Shown here: positions 33,693-44,862 of the stretch, one piece after another
How positions within the stretch are numbered: the first letter of the stretch is position 1
Layout: each line of letters begins with the position of its first letter
Assembly (NCBI GenBank): GCA_019925105.1
Contig: JAHGAU010000021.1
Span: 248,001-312,000 of the forward strand
DNA: 64,000 nucleotides
DNA from: Niebla homalea
Taxonomy: Eukaryota > Ascomycota > Lecanoromycetes > Lecanorales > Ramalinaceae
Direction: 5' to 3'
Notes under the pieces: generated by a model
The model's database searches: none
Told to the model about the DNA's origin: nothing
The model's input: only the letters and a program-made list of their open reading frames with translations
Translations under genes and position numbers: made by a program

Positions 33693-35141
33693 CTAGTAGG
33701 TATATCGGAAGCCAGTCGTCCGTTCAAGGATTGTCTTCCCCTTGGCCTGCCGCCGGTTTGCATAGTAAAAGTACAAGGAAAAGACCGCAATGATCGCAAT
33801 GAGGATCATATGAGAGCCCATGGATACCCAGACTGCGGTCAAGTATTGTGGTGCTTCCTGTTGTCTTACTATGAAGCTCCCAGCAATACCTCCGAGCCCA
33901 TTGCATGAGGTGATGGCGGCCGCTGTGACCGCGCGTTTCCACTGACCCGTGATGTTGCTGGCTTGATATCCATTCAGAGCAGCCCAGTTGGAGACGTAGG
34001 CGCCAGTAGCTAGGTAGGTACCGACATATCGAACAGCCACTTGATCCGCAAAGCCGAGCATGCCAAAGCCCGCGATCAGGCAGAAGCAATTGAAGGTGAT
34101 GACGGGTCCGCGCAATTGAAGTTTATCGCCAATGCGCGATGAGATGATGACAGGTATGACGGCCCAGTAGTATGGGGGTGCAGCCAGGAGGATCGACTTG
34201 TTCTCGGAAAAGCCCATACCACTTTGGAGAATGATGGGTAGGAAGTAGGAAAGCGCCGTCGACACCAGATTCTGGAGGAAGAAAGCTGCCGCAAAGCCGT
34301 AGACTTTCAAGTCGAGGAAATGCGTGAAGATTTCGGCCCACGAAAAAGATGTCGGTAAACTGTCGCCCCGATCTTTCTGGATCCGCGCAAGAGCTAATTT
34401 CGTCTCCTCTTGGTCCAAGAAGTAGAAACTGCGGTCTGCCTTTTCCGGGAAATCAACGATCCACCAATACGTTAGGATGCCGATAAAAGCGGTAATCGTG
34501 CCCTGAATCACGTACATCCATTGCCAGCCTTTCAACCCGTTCCTGCCATCGAGTTGGTTCAACCCGAAATTAACGATGCCCCCTGTGGCGAGGATGATGA
34601 GCTGGCCGCTCTGCACGAAAGCAAAACGCAACTGGAGTTCCTCTCTCCTATACCAGGTTGAAATGAGAAGCGCGAGTCCTGGGTAGACTCCGCTCAAGCA
34701 TATACCCAAGAGCACTCGCATCACCACCATTTCCTGCCATGTATGGATAAAAGCAGTACAGATGGTGACCAAGCCAAAGCCAACCGTCACGGCGGAGAAG
34801 AAGAGGCGCGGCCCCACCAAGCGTACCGCCAATGTGGCAGGCAATTGAAAGCACACACTAGCGACGGTGAAAATAAGAATCGCAAAGCTGTATCGGTTGC
34901 CATGATCCAAGCCAAGATCATGAAGCATTGATGTGACCGAAGCACTGGAGATGATGCCGCTGTCCAGCAGATTGAGGCTGCAAAGAATGCCTGCGATGGT
35001 ACATACTCGCAAATCAACTTTCAGTCGCAACTTCTTTTCGAGGTCGATGACTCTGGAATCTTGGATGCCTTCATTCTCCGATATCGCTGGCCTTTTAGGA
35101 CTCTGCGATACGATTGACTGGTTTTCGCTAGACCTAGACAT
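33693..35141 (-). CDS. MFS transporter, allantoate permease (Dal5)/anion-cation symporter type
   Basis: This is a single exon of 482 residues with ATG at 35141. It starts with a hydrophilic N-tail (about 45 residues, ending EKKLRLKVDLRV). The first membrane helix is CTIAGILCSLNLLDSGIISS. About ten to twelve hydrophobic segments follow, including LFFSAVTVGFGLVTICTAFI, MRVLLGICLSGVYPGLALLI and STWYRREELQLRFAFVQSG, the region after helix 4 typical of ACS members. The loop FPEKADRSFYFLDQEE and EIFTHFLDLKVYGFAAAFFL are also typical of Dal5-like carriers. Known relatives import allantoate, nicotinate, biotin or other organic anions with protons; the substrate here cannot be read from sequence. The usual DRxG-type loop after helix 2 is reduced to VRLVGPRLFFS. 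Confidence 0.93.
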   Translation of the reverse strand: MSRSSENQSIVSQSPKRPAISENEGIQDSRVIDLEKKLRLKVDLRVCTIAGILCSLNLLDSGIISSASVTSMLHDLGLDHGNRYSFAILIFTVASVCFQLPATLAVRLVGPRLFFSAVTVGFGLVTICTAFIHTWQEMVVMRVLLGICLSGVYPGLALLISTWYRREELQLRFAFVQSGQLIILATGGIVNFGLNQLDGRNGLKGWQWMYVIQGTITAFIGILTYWWIVDFPEKADRSFYFLDQEETKLALARIQKDRGDSLPTSFSWAEIFTHFLDLKVYGFAAAFFLQNLVSTALSYFLPIILQSGMGFSENKSILLAAPPYYWAVIPVIISSRIGDKLQLRGPVITFNCFCLIAGFGMLGFADQVAVRYVGTYLATGAYVSNWAALNGYQASNITGQWKRAVTAAAITSCNGLGGIAGSFIVRQQEAPQYLTAVWVSMGSHMILIAIIAVFSLYFYYANRRQAKGKTILERTTGFRYTY

Positions 35142-35786
35142 CTTGTCGATGAAGGATAGATCAGTGAATAGAGAAGTCGGGCAAGCATGGCTCTAAAAAT
35201 AATGTCTGTCATTCCATTGCTTGCGTTATCCTACACCCACCTTCCCCAAGACCCAGACATTGTCGTCACCGAGTTGGCATAATTGGTCATAATTCAATGA
35301 TCTTAATTAGATGCATAAATCTATTAGCAAGCGGGAATCCCGTCCGAGGATCTCCCGCGTAGGACACTTTCACAAATTGGGCAGTTGCTTTTCGGGTCAG
35401 GGGCCTAAGTTCATCATAGAACTGTGATGGATGGCATATTATTCGGCGACTTCTCCATAATCGTGTGCTTCCCTGCGTCCACGGCCAGGCGGACTCAAGA
35501 CTTTTCCTGGCTGGCTTGACAGCGCTCTAGCTCACACTCGACTCGTTACCTTGACGGTAGTACCTGGGAAAGGGTCAAGTGTTTCGGATGAAAGGAATCC
35601 TCATTCGTGGAGAGGCCCCACTTGGAAGGCTAAAGGAGCCTTCATCTTTACCTGCGCCATCTCACCGTTCCCAAAAGCATACTACCACAAGGTCAAAGTC
35701 GCCGGAGCACGTGTATCTACTCATTTAAAAGTATACCATGACCAACTGCTCTTTCCATTTATCTCCTCACATCTCCTTTCGGGCAA
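35142..35786. other. divergent intergenic region
   Basis: About 640 bp between the MFS gene (-) and the next plus-strand gene. Promoters for both should lie here, and it may include a first exon of the right-hand gene. A 107-codon plus frame (35551-35874) ends before the conserved protein begins and is unconfirmed. Confidence 0.5.
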
Positions 35787-36941
35787 TTGCACTCCTCACG
35801 TACACCGACCTCCTCCGAATATGGTGCAGTATATCCCCCTCCAGAGCCGCGTATTATCCTTCCTCCTCTCTTAGCCTGTTTGCCTACAGCATTCGTCTCG
35901 TCTCGACCGCCGCCAGCACTACTACCCCTGCTCTCCCCTATCCTCCGTCAGCGCATCCATCTCCTTTCCTCCCCCCCTACCTCTACCCCCACCTCAAGCT
36001 CATGGCTGCCATTACTATGCTGGGAACAATCCTTAGCACAAGAGCTCGTCGATCTGGTATCGGAGAGTGAAGCCTTTGAACTTCATCCAATATCGGGCGA
36101 GATCGAAATCGGAAGCATTGAGCCTCTCAAATACCGCAGGTTAGATGAAGAAACGCTACAGGCAAGGATCGCAGCACCTGAGACAGGGCTCACAGTATTC
36201 GTGCTCTGGTGCAACGATGATTTCGACGCGGCAGGTACAAAGTGGTGCGTCACGGAAGTGCGACCTTATATTGACAGGGATGGAGTCAAATCTGGGCATT
36301 GGTGCTCGTCTATCGCCGAGGCAGAAGAGCAAGCCAACCAAAGAGCTTTCGACGAAGCAGTAAGAGAAGAGGGGGAAAGCACACCTGCCACTGCACGAGA
36401 TGGTGAACGCATCCCAACCAATGAAGATGACGATTACTGGGCCCAATATGACAGCTTGCCAGCAGAGACCCCAGGAGAACCTCCCGCCCCTCCAGATCAA
36501 AATGCAAACCAAGACAATCGCCACAGATCAGCCTCCGAGGCAGAATATTTCAGTCGCTACGGCAATGTACAGCCTGAAATGGACAACGATGATCCTTCCC
36601 AGGACAAACAAGCATTTGGTCATTCCACCCTGAATGGGGACGCACTTGTACCGTCAAGCGGGACAGACCCGCTCACCACTGTCCAGACCAGCGTTCGACG
36701 GCCTGAGAACGAGCTGAGTCATCCAACAGCCGAATCTCCGCCATCTGGGAGTGAGGCCGTCATCCGACTAGAGCAAATGGCAGGCACACAGTCGATAGCG
36801 GATCCAGCCATAAAGGCACACATTGGGACATCCATCAAGAGCCTACATAGGCTATGCAAAAGTACAGGGATGACCACACCGGAGTTTGAGGATCTCGTAC
36901 AGACGGAGCTGCAGACGTTGAGCATGCTTGATGAGGATTAA
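35787..36941 (+). CDS. conserved fungal protein of unknown function, 5' end unresolved
   Basis: The frame is open from about 35787 to a stop at 36939-36941, but it has no ATG before about residue 265. The real start must therefore lie in an upstream exon that I could not place. The conserved part begins LSPILRQRIHLLSS, then SWLPLLCWEQ, FELHPISGEIEIGSIEPLKY, RRLDEETLQARI and FVLWCNDDFDAAGTKWCVTE. These blocks feel familiar from hypothetical proteins of many Pezizomycotina, but I cannot name a domain. The C-terminal half is acidic and rich in Pro, Asp and Ser, ending IKSLHRLCKSTGMTTPEFED and LSMLDED. Candidate acceptors are CTCTTAG, CCTACAG and CCGCCAG (35868-35915); all would need a phase-1 donor. 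Gene certain, start uncertain. Confidence 0.75.
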   Translation: MHSSRTPTSSEYGAVYPPPEPRIILPPLLACLPTAFVSSRPPPALLPLLSPILRQRIHLLSSPPTSTPTSSSWLPLLCWEQSLAQELVDLVSESEAFELHPISGEIEIGSIEPLKYRRLDEETLQARIAAPETGLTVFVLWCNDDFDAAGTKWCVTEVRPYIDRDGVKSGHWCSSIAEAEEQANQRAFDEAVREEGESTPATARDGERIPTNEDDDYWAQYDSLPAETPGEPPAPPDQNANQDNRHRSASEAEYFSRYGNVQPEMDNDDPSQDKQAFGHSTLNGDALVPSSGTDPLTTVQTSVRRPENELSHPTAESPPSGSEAVIRLEQMAGTQSIADPAIKAHIGTSIKSLHRLCKSTGMTTPEFEDLVQTELQTLSMLDED

Positions 36942-37791
36942 GAGAATTTGACACTCCAGCGCTTGATGAGATTTTGTCAACAAGTGTGGAAAAGGCGGCC
37001 CATTTGATCTCTTGGGTATATTCAGTATCCTTTTTGGAGAGCTAAGCCGGAGACAAGTACCGAATCACGAGTGGATTCCTCTGAGACATGACATATAAGT
37101 CTGCGCTTTCCAACTGACCGGCCGACAGCCTTTCCGAACGCTTGCAATGAGAACGAACCATCCTTTTTCTACTCTTGTACCGCTCTCGCACACCAATGTC
37201 CTAGTTGCGCACCTCATCTCCGCCATTTGTGCCTCAATTCAATTCCACGCGCAATAAGCACTCGACCGATTCACGAAGACGCTGTCGAGGAAGTAATCAT
37301 ATCACAACTATCTTATTGCGCATCAACACCCGCATATACTGTATGACAGTTTACAATAATCTATCAAACCAAGGAGCAGTTACAGAGTTACCTTTTCCAC
37401 TTTTTGCGCAACGCCCTCGGTCTCTTCCCAGATGCTAGCCCTTCATCATAATCCGAGCAGGACATGTGCAAGCTCACGCACCCCGTGGTTTCTTTCGTGT
37501 CTCTGAAACGGTGCACTGGTTGGATTCGGGTCTTGGGGAACGTTCGTCGCACGACTCAAATTGATTCAGGTTTCATTGCGCTAATATACCTCCTTGAGAT
37601 GTCTTGTGCAAGAAGAAAATATCCGACGTCGTTGATCCCGGTTTGACCCGGTCAAGGTTTGGTAAAGATTGTCGTGCTCCAGCCAAGCTCGGGCTCCGGC
37701 TCATCCTGAAGGCGAGATCGCTGCTCAATGTGTATTTGTTGAGGCTGGGGTTTGAAGTGCAGACATACGCCACGAGCCCCCAATCGGCAAG
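36942..37791. other. intergenic, no gene seen
   Basis: 850 bp hold the 3' UTR of the conserved gene and the promoter of the small secreted protein gene. Short frames on both strands (37205-37795) lack support. Confidence 0.5.
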
Positions 37792-38389
37792 ATGAAGGAC
37801 CTTATATCGATCATCCTCCTTTTTGGCATGGTTACAGCAATCCTGCCTCCCGCATTCTCGGCCACCAATCGGCCAACAGGAACCCAGAACATCTCCAATC
37901 TCCTACAGCTTTCGTGAGTCAAGACCCTCGATGTACGCCGCTGACGCCCTTGGTCTACTCACAATTCTTCCTTCTGATAGTAGCGAGGGAACCATACCCA
38001 TTGGAGCAAGCAATGACCTCACATACACCTATGTTTGGACCCCCCATCCTGAAATACCCATCGCCCTCCGCACCCTCCAGGCGGACCTTACTTCCGTCCT
38101 GACTACCCTGAACCGATGGCCCCTCGCGGACCCAATTCCCCCGAATGGAGTTGTTATCAACATTCCCGCTACTCATCATGTGTGGGCGGTCCAGGGCCCG
38201 TTCACATACGAAGTGGCGAGGTGGTATGCGAGGGCGATGTTGATGTATTTCGAGAAGCCAGGCAATCCGAAATGTGCGCTTGTTGTAAGTATTGTTGAAA
38301 AGGATTCTGAGGTAGGGTTCGTGCAGCTGCGCCCGTCTCTCCCTACTGGGCAAGGTCAAGCAAGTGTGACGGGTGCGGATACGGATTGA
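37792..38389 (+). CDS. small secreted protein, unknown function
   Basis: The coding model is join(37792..37913,37981..38389), giving 176 residues. The ATG at 37792 opens a signal peptide (MKDLISIILLFGMVTAILPP then AFSA), with likely cleavage near residue 24. The intron (67 nt, GTGAGT to TGATAG) joins LLQLS/SEGTIPIG in phase 2. The mature part is about 150 residues with SNDLTYTYVWTPHPEIPIAL, GVVINIPATHHVWAVQGPFT and EVARWYARAMLMYF. It has one Cys, so it is not a disulphide-rich effector. I do not recognise a family. It is a plausible secreted or cell-surface protein, expressed independently of its neighbours. Confidence 0.75.
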
Positions 38390-39087
38390 TGGGGTAAGAT
38401 GGGATCAATGGGGACAGTGTTCCAGTACGTTCGGCAGGCGCCTTGGTAAATTAAGAATTCCACAAATAGTGAAAGCTCCCTGAAGGAGGGACCCCTCGGC
38501 GACGATCTTTTTGCAATGGATTAGATCTTTCCCGCTTGTTATACGAGCGTTGTAAAGTGAGAAATATTCCAGTATCATGGCATTCTTGTCGATTCACTCC
38601 ATGGTGATCCTCGATCAGAGTATCGTTCAAGTGCGCAAGAAGAGCAACAGCATGGAGCTTCCAATGATACCATTTCGATCTATGTAACACATGGCCTGCT
38701 CAAATGACATCTACCATTTCCATAAAACCTCTACTCCGATTGGACGGGGCAAATCCACCACACACATATGGTGACGCAACTTGTCTGCTAGACTCTGATC
38801 AACGCCTGGACTGGTACATCAAAAATACCCCGAAATCTCCCTTCAACTGTCGTAATGAGATCATGCAAGATGACGACTAAAGCCAGATGGTTACGCTTAT
38901 CGAAAGTCCCTGCAGGGGCGCTTCTGCACATTCCCCATGGTGCAAATGACATGTATCAGGAAATGGACGTGATGCTCAACTTTCCCTGAGCAGAGCCATT
39001 GATGAGTTAATGTCAATTTTTGGAATGCCTTGATACGAATCGTCGACTTGCCAGGACCCACCCATTCAAAGAAGACGATCAAATAAC
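38390..39087. other. intergenic, no gene seen
   Basis: About 700 bp between two plus-strand genes. No coding signal; frames at 38451-39082 are short and unsupported. The methyltransferase promoter should lie here. Confidence 0.5.
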
Positions 39088-39888
39088 ATGGGAGTCGACG
39101 ACTACGCCCTTAGCCGAGACTACCAAGCCTCTGTGCGTCTCAACTTCCAACACTACACATGGGTGGATACATTGGGATACATCCTCCACCCTTCCATCCC
39201 CACCACCAAACCCGGCCTATCAATCGCCGAAGTCGGCACCGGGACAGGGATCTGGCTCCTAGATCTGCACCACCGCTTACCAAGCCCCACCGCCGCCCAC
39301 CTGACCGGTCTCGACATCTCCAGCGATCAGTTCCCCTGCCCGGAATGGCTTCCCTCAAACACTCACCTCGTCGGCGACGTGGACGCCCTCGATCCTGCCG
39401 GACCGCCGCCAGACCTGTTGGGGAAGTTCGATATCGTGCACATCCGCCTCTTCCTCGCCGTCATCAACAACAACGACCCCAGCCCGGTCCTCCAGTACTG
39501 CCACAAACTCCTCAAACCCGGCGGGTACCTGCAGTGGGATGATTTGATCATGCACGAATGCCGGATCGCCAACGATCGCGGCGGCTCCACCGAAGGGCTG
39601 GACGGCATCTGGCGGATGTTGCTGACGTCGGGGAGGCGGATGGATTGGGTCACCCGGCTGCCCCAGACGTATGGGAAGTGCGGCTTCGATGTTGTGGGTG
39701 TGGAGCGTAAGGTCAGCTTGCCGTGGCAGCGGGGGATGATTACGGAAATCTACTGCATGATGGCTGATGAGTGGGGTGGGCCGAGGGCGGTAGGTGGGGA
39801 GCGGTTGTCTGCTCAGGCTAGCGAGGAGAAGCGGCTGGGGAGCTATGTGGACTTGATGCTACAGGTGGTGGTGGGGAGGAAGGTTTAG
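39088..39888 (+). CDS. LaeA-like SAM-dependent methyltransferase
   Basis: This is a single exon of 266 residues with ATG at 39088. Motif I is visible at SIAEVGTGTGIWLLDL (Gly-rich loop, about residues 49-54). The acidic end of strand beta-2 is LTGLDISSDQFP (Asp about 76). Then come VGDVDALDP, FDIVHIRLFLAV (motif IV region) and LLKPGGYLQWDDL (post-I/III strand). The C-terminus has DWVTRLPQTYGKCGFDVVGV. This is the class I methyltransferase fold of the UMTA/LaeA-like group common in Pezizomycotina. LaeA itself regulates secondary metabolism and development, but many relatives modify small molecules. No polyketide synthase or NRPS lies nearby, so cluster membership is not supported. Codon use looks GC-richer than its neighbours. 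Confidence 0.9.
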   Translation: MGVDDYALSRDYQASVRLNFQHYTWVDTLGYILHPSIPTTKPGLSIAEVGTGTGIWLLDLHHRLPSPTAAHLTGLDISSDQFPCPEWLPSNTHLVGDVDALDPAGPPPDLLGKFDIVHIRLFLAVINNNDPSPVLQYCHKLLKPGGYLQWDDLIMHECRIANDRGGSTEGLDGIWRMLLTSGRRMDWVTRLPQTYGKCGFDVVGVERKVSLPWQRGMITEIYCMMADEWGGPRAVGGERLSAQASEEKRLGSYVDLMLQVVVGRKV

Positions 39889-41315
39889 GGATTGTGTTTG
39901 TTGGATTGCCATTCATGTAGGTGTATACATTCCGACATGTGTACACAGAAAAGCCTCAGATAATTTGTAACATGAGAAGAGCGTGATCAATTAGGGAGAT
40001 ACCAGACACCCAACTCCTCCCCACTCAAGCGACATGGAAACATGGTCCAAGTGACAAAGTTTGATAGGAGATTGGCCAGCAATTTCAGTAGTTGGGCAAA
40101 CGGCTCAAACCAACTATTTGGAGGGTAAATGGTTGGGTCAGTAGAGGTCTGTAAATTGAATTAAACCACTCACTTCATTCAACGGGTCAATCAGTACTTG
40201 CAATGCGTTATTAGAAAGACGTTGAATTATCACTGCAATGCGTACACCTGGCAAGCCAAAAAGCGATCCTATTACGATATGTGACAGACTATGGGGTACA
40301 TATCTACCCCCTACACATATACTAAACCTGTCAGGACTTAAGCCACTCAACCTCCAACTGACCCAACTGTTTAGCCGAATCATCCCTGTTGGACTGATGG
40401 TCCGTAGTCAGTCAGTCTGGCTTACTCGTTCACCAGCCTCATTCACAACCGTAAGAATCCTTATTGCTGAAATTGTGTGTCGTAAGAATTGAGTTTGAAG
40501 AATGAGTATGCACTACCCAGAAATCAATGAAAGAAAAATAATGCATGCTGTTACCTTGGCCATTCTGTATTTGGAGTCGCAATCTACCTTTCTTCTGAAG
40601 CCGGATGCCTCCATCGTAGGTGATGATAAAAATACCTACCTAGGCAGCTTGAGCTTCTGATAATTGCTCTCGCGATGAGTCGGGCTCGATCGCTATAGTG
40701 ATCGCCATCACGCAGGCTGTTATACCCCATCAATGATAGCTTCATTGATAGACCTGTCGTCAGGACACCCGGGTCTTGAGAGCTTGTAGGTGGATATTGA
40801 GAGCTCATTGGTGGTGGGTGTCAAATCTCTGACACCTGCCTGGATGTTTTGGTTCCTAGGTCAAGCAGTTCGAATTGAGTATTATTTCAGTCCTCGAGGT
40901 AGCTTCTCACTGTCACGCTTAGCAGACGACTTCAGGTATGTTGATGATGATGTTCAACGAAACGTCGCCAAGAAAACTGTCAAACCCCTTTTACGTTGGT
41001 TCAAGGGGTCGTGCGGCGGAGCGGCGGCGTGGCGGCGCCTGAGGCTGATATGTCATGTCTTGGCAAAGGGGACACGAATTCCGAAATTCTTCCTTGCTTG
41101 TCAACCTTCGAGGCTACATCGCAATTTGGTATGATCATTGCCTGCTTCTGTATGTAGGCTGAATGATACAATGTCTTAATCATCTGCCCCCAAATTACCG
41201 AACATCACAACATTTACACACTGTAAGTATCTATCAGCCCCTATCAGTCCTTATGGATCGGATCTGACCAAACGGCAGCTCCAACCTGCAGCAAACCCCT
41301 TGACAGCATCATTCA
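39889..41315. other. intergenic, no gene seen
   Basis: 1.4 kb between the methyltransferase and Pmt2 genes. It includes a GCGGCG-rich patch near 41011-41037 and otherwise AT-moderate sequence. Frames at 40138-40492 and 40790-41134 show no domain. It may include the Pmt2 leader. Confidence 0.5.
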
Positions 41316-43866
41316 ATGTCGAGTAACAGTGTTCGACATCGTGGCGGAGGTAAAGAGAAACCTCCAGCGACCACGCCGACCCAGACTCGCGATGGGAAAA
41401 CCAATGGCTCCGTTGAGGAGCCTTAGACAAGATGCCTCAAGTGGTGAAGTCGGAGTGGGACTACAAGCTGGCCGGTGTAATCATCACTGCCCTTGCCTTC
41501 GTGACAAGGTTTTGGGGGATTGGACACCCAAATGAGGTTGTCTTTGATGAGGTCCATTTTGGCAAGGTTAGACCACCCTTTCTTTGGCGGTCCCAGCAAA
41601 ACGCCAGTGACATGCCTCATGAAAAACGACACCCCTCGACGGAAGCATGCTAATCACGAGAGACTCGACAGTTCGCTTCATACTACCTCCAACGAACATA
41701 TTTCTTCGACGTCCATCCCCCCTTTGGAAAGCTGCTCTTTGCCCTCATGGGCTGGTTCGTTGGCTACGACGGGCATTTTCACTTTGACAACATTGGAGAT
41801 TCGTACATCGCCAACAAGGTTCCCTACGTGGCGTTTCGAGCTATGCCAGCGCTATTGGGCGCCTTGACCGTTCCCACTGTCTTCATGATCATGTGGGAGT
41901 CTGGCTACACACTACCAGCCGCCATTGTCGCCTCCAGCCTGGTCCTCTTCGACAATGCCCACATTGGCCAGACTCGCTTGATCTTGCTCGACGCTACTTT
42001 GGTATATGCCATGTCCTTGAGCGTATTGTGCTACGTCAGGTTCTACAAGATGAGGCATGAGCCATTCTCGCGGAAATGGTGGAAGTGGCTTCTGCTTACA
42101 GGAGTCGCTCTGAGCTGCGTCATCTCTACGAAATATGTTGGCGTCTTCACCTTCTTCACCGTCGGTTCCGCCGTTGCCATTGACCTGTGGGGGCTCTTCG
42201 ACATCAACAGACCACAAGGCGCCCTATCACTTCCAGACTTCGCAAAGCATTTCGCCGCGCGGGTCACTGGTCTCATTGTCGTCCCATTTTTGATCTACCT
42301 GTTCTGGTTCCAGGTTCATTTCGCCATCCTCAACAGATCCGGTCCAGGGGACGATTTCATGACCCCAGCTTTCCAAGAGACGCTGTCTGATAACATGATG
42401 AGCGCTCAGTCCACTGGGGTGAACTACTACGATTCCATCTCGATGAAGCACAAGGAAACGAAAACATATCTGCATAGTCATGCGGACAAGTATCCCCTTC
42501 GCTATGATGACGGTAGGGTCTCGAGTCAGGGTCAGCAAGTCACTGGCTATCCCTTCAACGACACCAACAATTACTGGCAAATCATGCCTCATAAGGTAAT
42601 TGACCCAATGGATACCACGCAGGACGAACCTGTCAAGAATGGAGACTTTGTCAAGCTCCGCCATCTAGTGACGGACACATATCTCCTATCTCACGACGTG
42701 GCATCACCCTATTATCCCACAAATCAAGAATTCACCACCATTGATCTGGAGAGTGCCAATGGCGACCGCTTCAATGACACCCTTTTCCAGGTCATGATCG
42801 AGAATGGCAAGAGCCGACAGGAGCTCAAATCGGTCTCCGGTCACTTCAAACTCATACACGCGCCATCACGGGTTGCAATGTGGACTCACACCACACCACT
42901 GCCCGACTGGGCCTTTAAGCAAGCAGAGATCAACGGCAACAAGAACCTTCAGCAATCCAGCAATATCTGGTATGTTGATGAGATACCCTCTATACCCGCC
43001 GATTCTCCGCGACTGGTCAAGGAAGAGCGCAAAGTGAAGAGCATGCCGTTTCTCTCGAAATACTTCGAGCTTCAACGCGCCATATTCTTCCACAACAATG
43101 CCTTGACTAGCAGCCACCCATACGCAAGCCAGCCTGTCCAGTGGCCCTTCTTGTTGCGGGGAGTGAGCTTCTGGACGCAGAACGACACCAGGCAGCAGAT
43201 TTACTTCATCGGCAACCCCATTGGATGGTGGCTCGCAAGTTCTCTCCTTGCCGTCTTTGCTGGAATTATCGGCGCAGATCAACTCTCGCAAAGACGCGGT
43301 GTAGACAGTCTCGATGAGCGTACGTGAAACCCCAAATGCCAACTTCATAGTCACAAATACTAAAGCATCTTTCAGGAACACGCTCCCGCCTCTACAACTC
43401 CACAGGCTTCTTCTTCCTCTGCTGGGCCGCCCACTACCTCCCTTTCTACCTCATGGGCCGACAGCTCTTCCTCCATCACTACCTCCCTGCCCACCTCGCC
43501 TCCGCCCTCGTCACCGGCGCCCTGCTCGAATTCATCTTCAATCTTGATCCGGAGGGGCTCGACAGCAACGTCATCGCCCAATCCACCGGTCATTCCCCTC
43601 CTAAGTCCTCATCAAAGAAAGGAAGCGGTCCTGCTGTCGGGGTTGAAGGGAACCAGATCGACAGGACCGGCAAACGGGTGGTCGTACCCGCGAAGCAGCG
43701 GATGGGCAGCATGATGGGATTGTGGGCTGCGAGCGGCGGGCTGCTGGCGGCGGTGCTGTTTGGCTGGTATTGGTTCCTGCCGCTGACGTATGGGAAGCCC
43801 GGGTTATCGGCCGAGCAGGTCCTTGCGAGGAAGTGGTTGGCGTATGATTTGCATTTCGCCAAATGA
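41316..43866 (+). CDS. PMT2: Protein O-mannosyltransferase, PMT2 subfamily
   Basis: The coding model is join(41316..41349,41427..41566,41672..43319,43376..43866), giving 770 residues. The core starts KSEWDYKLAGVIITALAFVT, RFWGIGHPNEVVFDEVHFGK, then FASYYLQRTYFFDVHPPFGK. The acidic DE of the first lumenal loop is visible. Three MIR-type units follow (for example DFVKLRHLVTDTYLLSHDV), then C-terminal membrane helices. The enzyme transfers mannose from dolichyl-phosphate-mannose to Ser/Thr of secretory proteins in the ER, usually as a Pmt1-Pmt2 heterodimer. The 5' end is ambiguous: I use a 77-nt intron (GTAAAG to CCTTAG), but the same bases also read KEKPPATTPTQT to VEEP and then need one extra base to give LDKMPQVVK. 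The other introns are 105 and 56 nt. Only the first 40 or so residues are in doubt. Confidence 0.93.
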
Positions 43867-44862
43867 GCGGTGGATATGATTGCTCCTTGGACAGGCGGAC
43901 GAAGATCAGAAAAGGGAGTGCTCGAGAATGCAAGGTCGGTTGACTACCTCCACATGTCAATCCGTGGAGCTAGGAGATGGTATGGTTTCCCTACTGGGCA
44001 CACTCGCTCGGAGGCAAGTGCTCGACCAGCTCGGGACTCCCAAATGGACTCTCGCTCTTCTCTCAAAAGAATGGCGGCTGAGCATGATTGGGGGGGGGAG
44101 ATCTATTGAGCAAGTAATTCCCCTCTCCAGTGCTAAGCGCGCCTTTTTGGAGCTCGAGATTTACCCACCCACCCTTCACCAAATTTTTGACGAAGAATTT
44201 TTTTGGCGGGGCTTATTGTAAGCACATGTAGAAGCAAAAGACGCTGTATACGATATCATCCCAAATTCTATTTCGCTTGTTGTTGACCGCATCTGGCATA
44301 TTGCTCCTCTTCCTGTGTGAAGAAGAAGAATTCATCAAGCTGCCTCACAGCAGTAAATGTGATATCGTAGCTCCCAGGCCCATCCATTACATCCATAGAA
44401 TACCGTGCAGGAGCGAGCCGTTGAATGGGAGAAACAAGGGTAAGTAATAATGAGCGGAGGAGCTTTCATCGTGGAAAAAAAGGGTAATTTCATTGTCCCC
44501 ATGTACAATTGGGAAAAGAAGTATACACAAAATATGCCTGCTTGACTGGAACCCCCCCGGCCCGGCCGACAACACCAATTCGGCCTTCCTTTTTTTCCAA
44601 TTCTCTGAAGCACAAATACCAACCGATCATCAATGTTGGGGGGACTGTCCCTCACCACGGGCGTTCGAGAAAAAACATGGTGCATCTCCCCCCTGACCGA
44701 ACCTTCCGGTCTGTCTGAGAGCCCAAGGTTGATGTCAATCACACAAGCGTCGCGGCGCTCCATCTCCTCCTTCTCTTCCTCCTCCTCCTCTTCCTCCTCC
44801 CGTCACTGCACTTCAATCGAGCCTGAGGATCTCGCCTTCTAGCCTCCCCCTGGCGAGTCTGT
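43867..44862. other. intergenic, convergent 3' regions with CT-rich tract
   Basis: 1 kb between convergent Pmt2 (+) and Mps1 (-). A TCC/TCT-rich tract at about 44762-44800 is probably in the Mps1 3' UTR. No gene seen. Confidence 0.5.

Noticed and set aside
37792..43866. Secondary-metabolite cluster around the LaeA-like methyltransferase
   Set aside because: No polyketide synthase, NRPS, terpene synthase or P450 gene is present; the neighbours are Pmt2, a small secreted protein and housekeeping genes.
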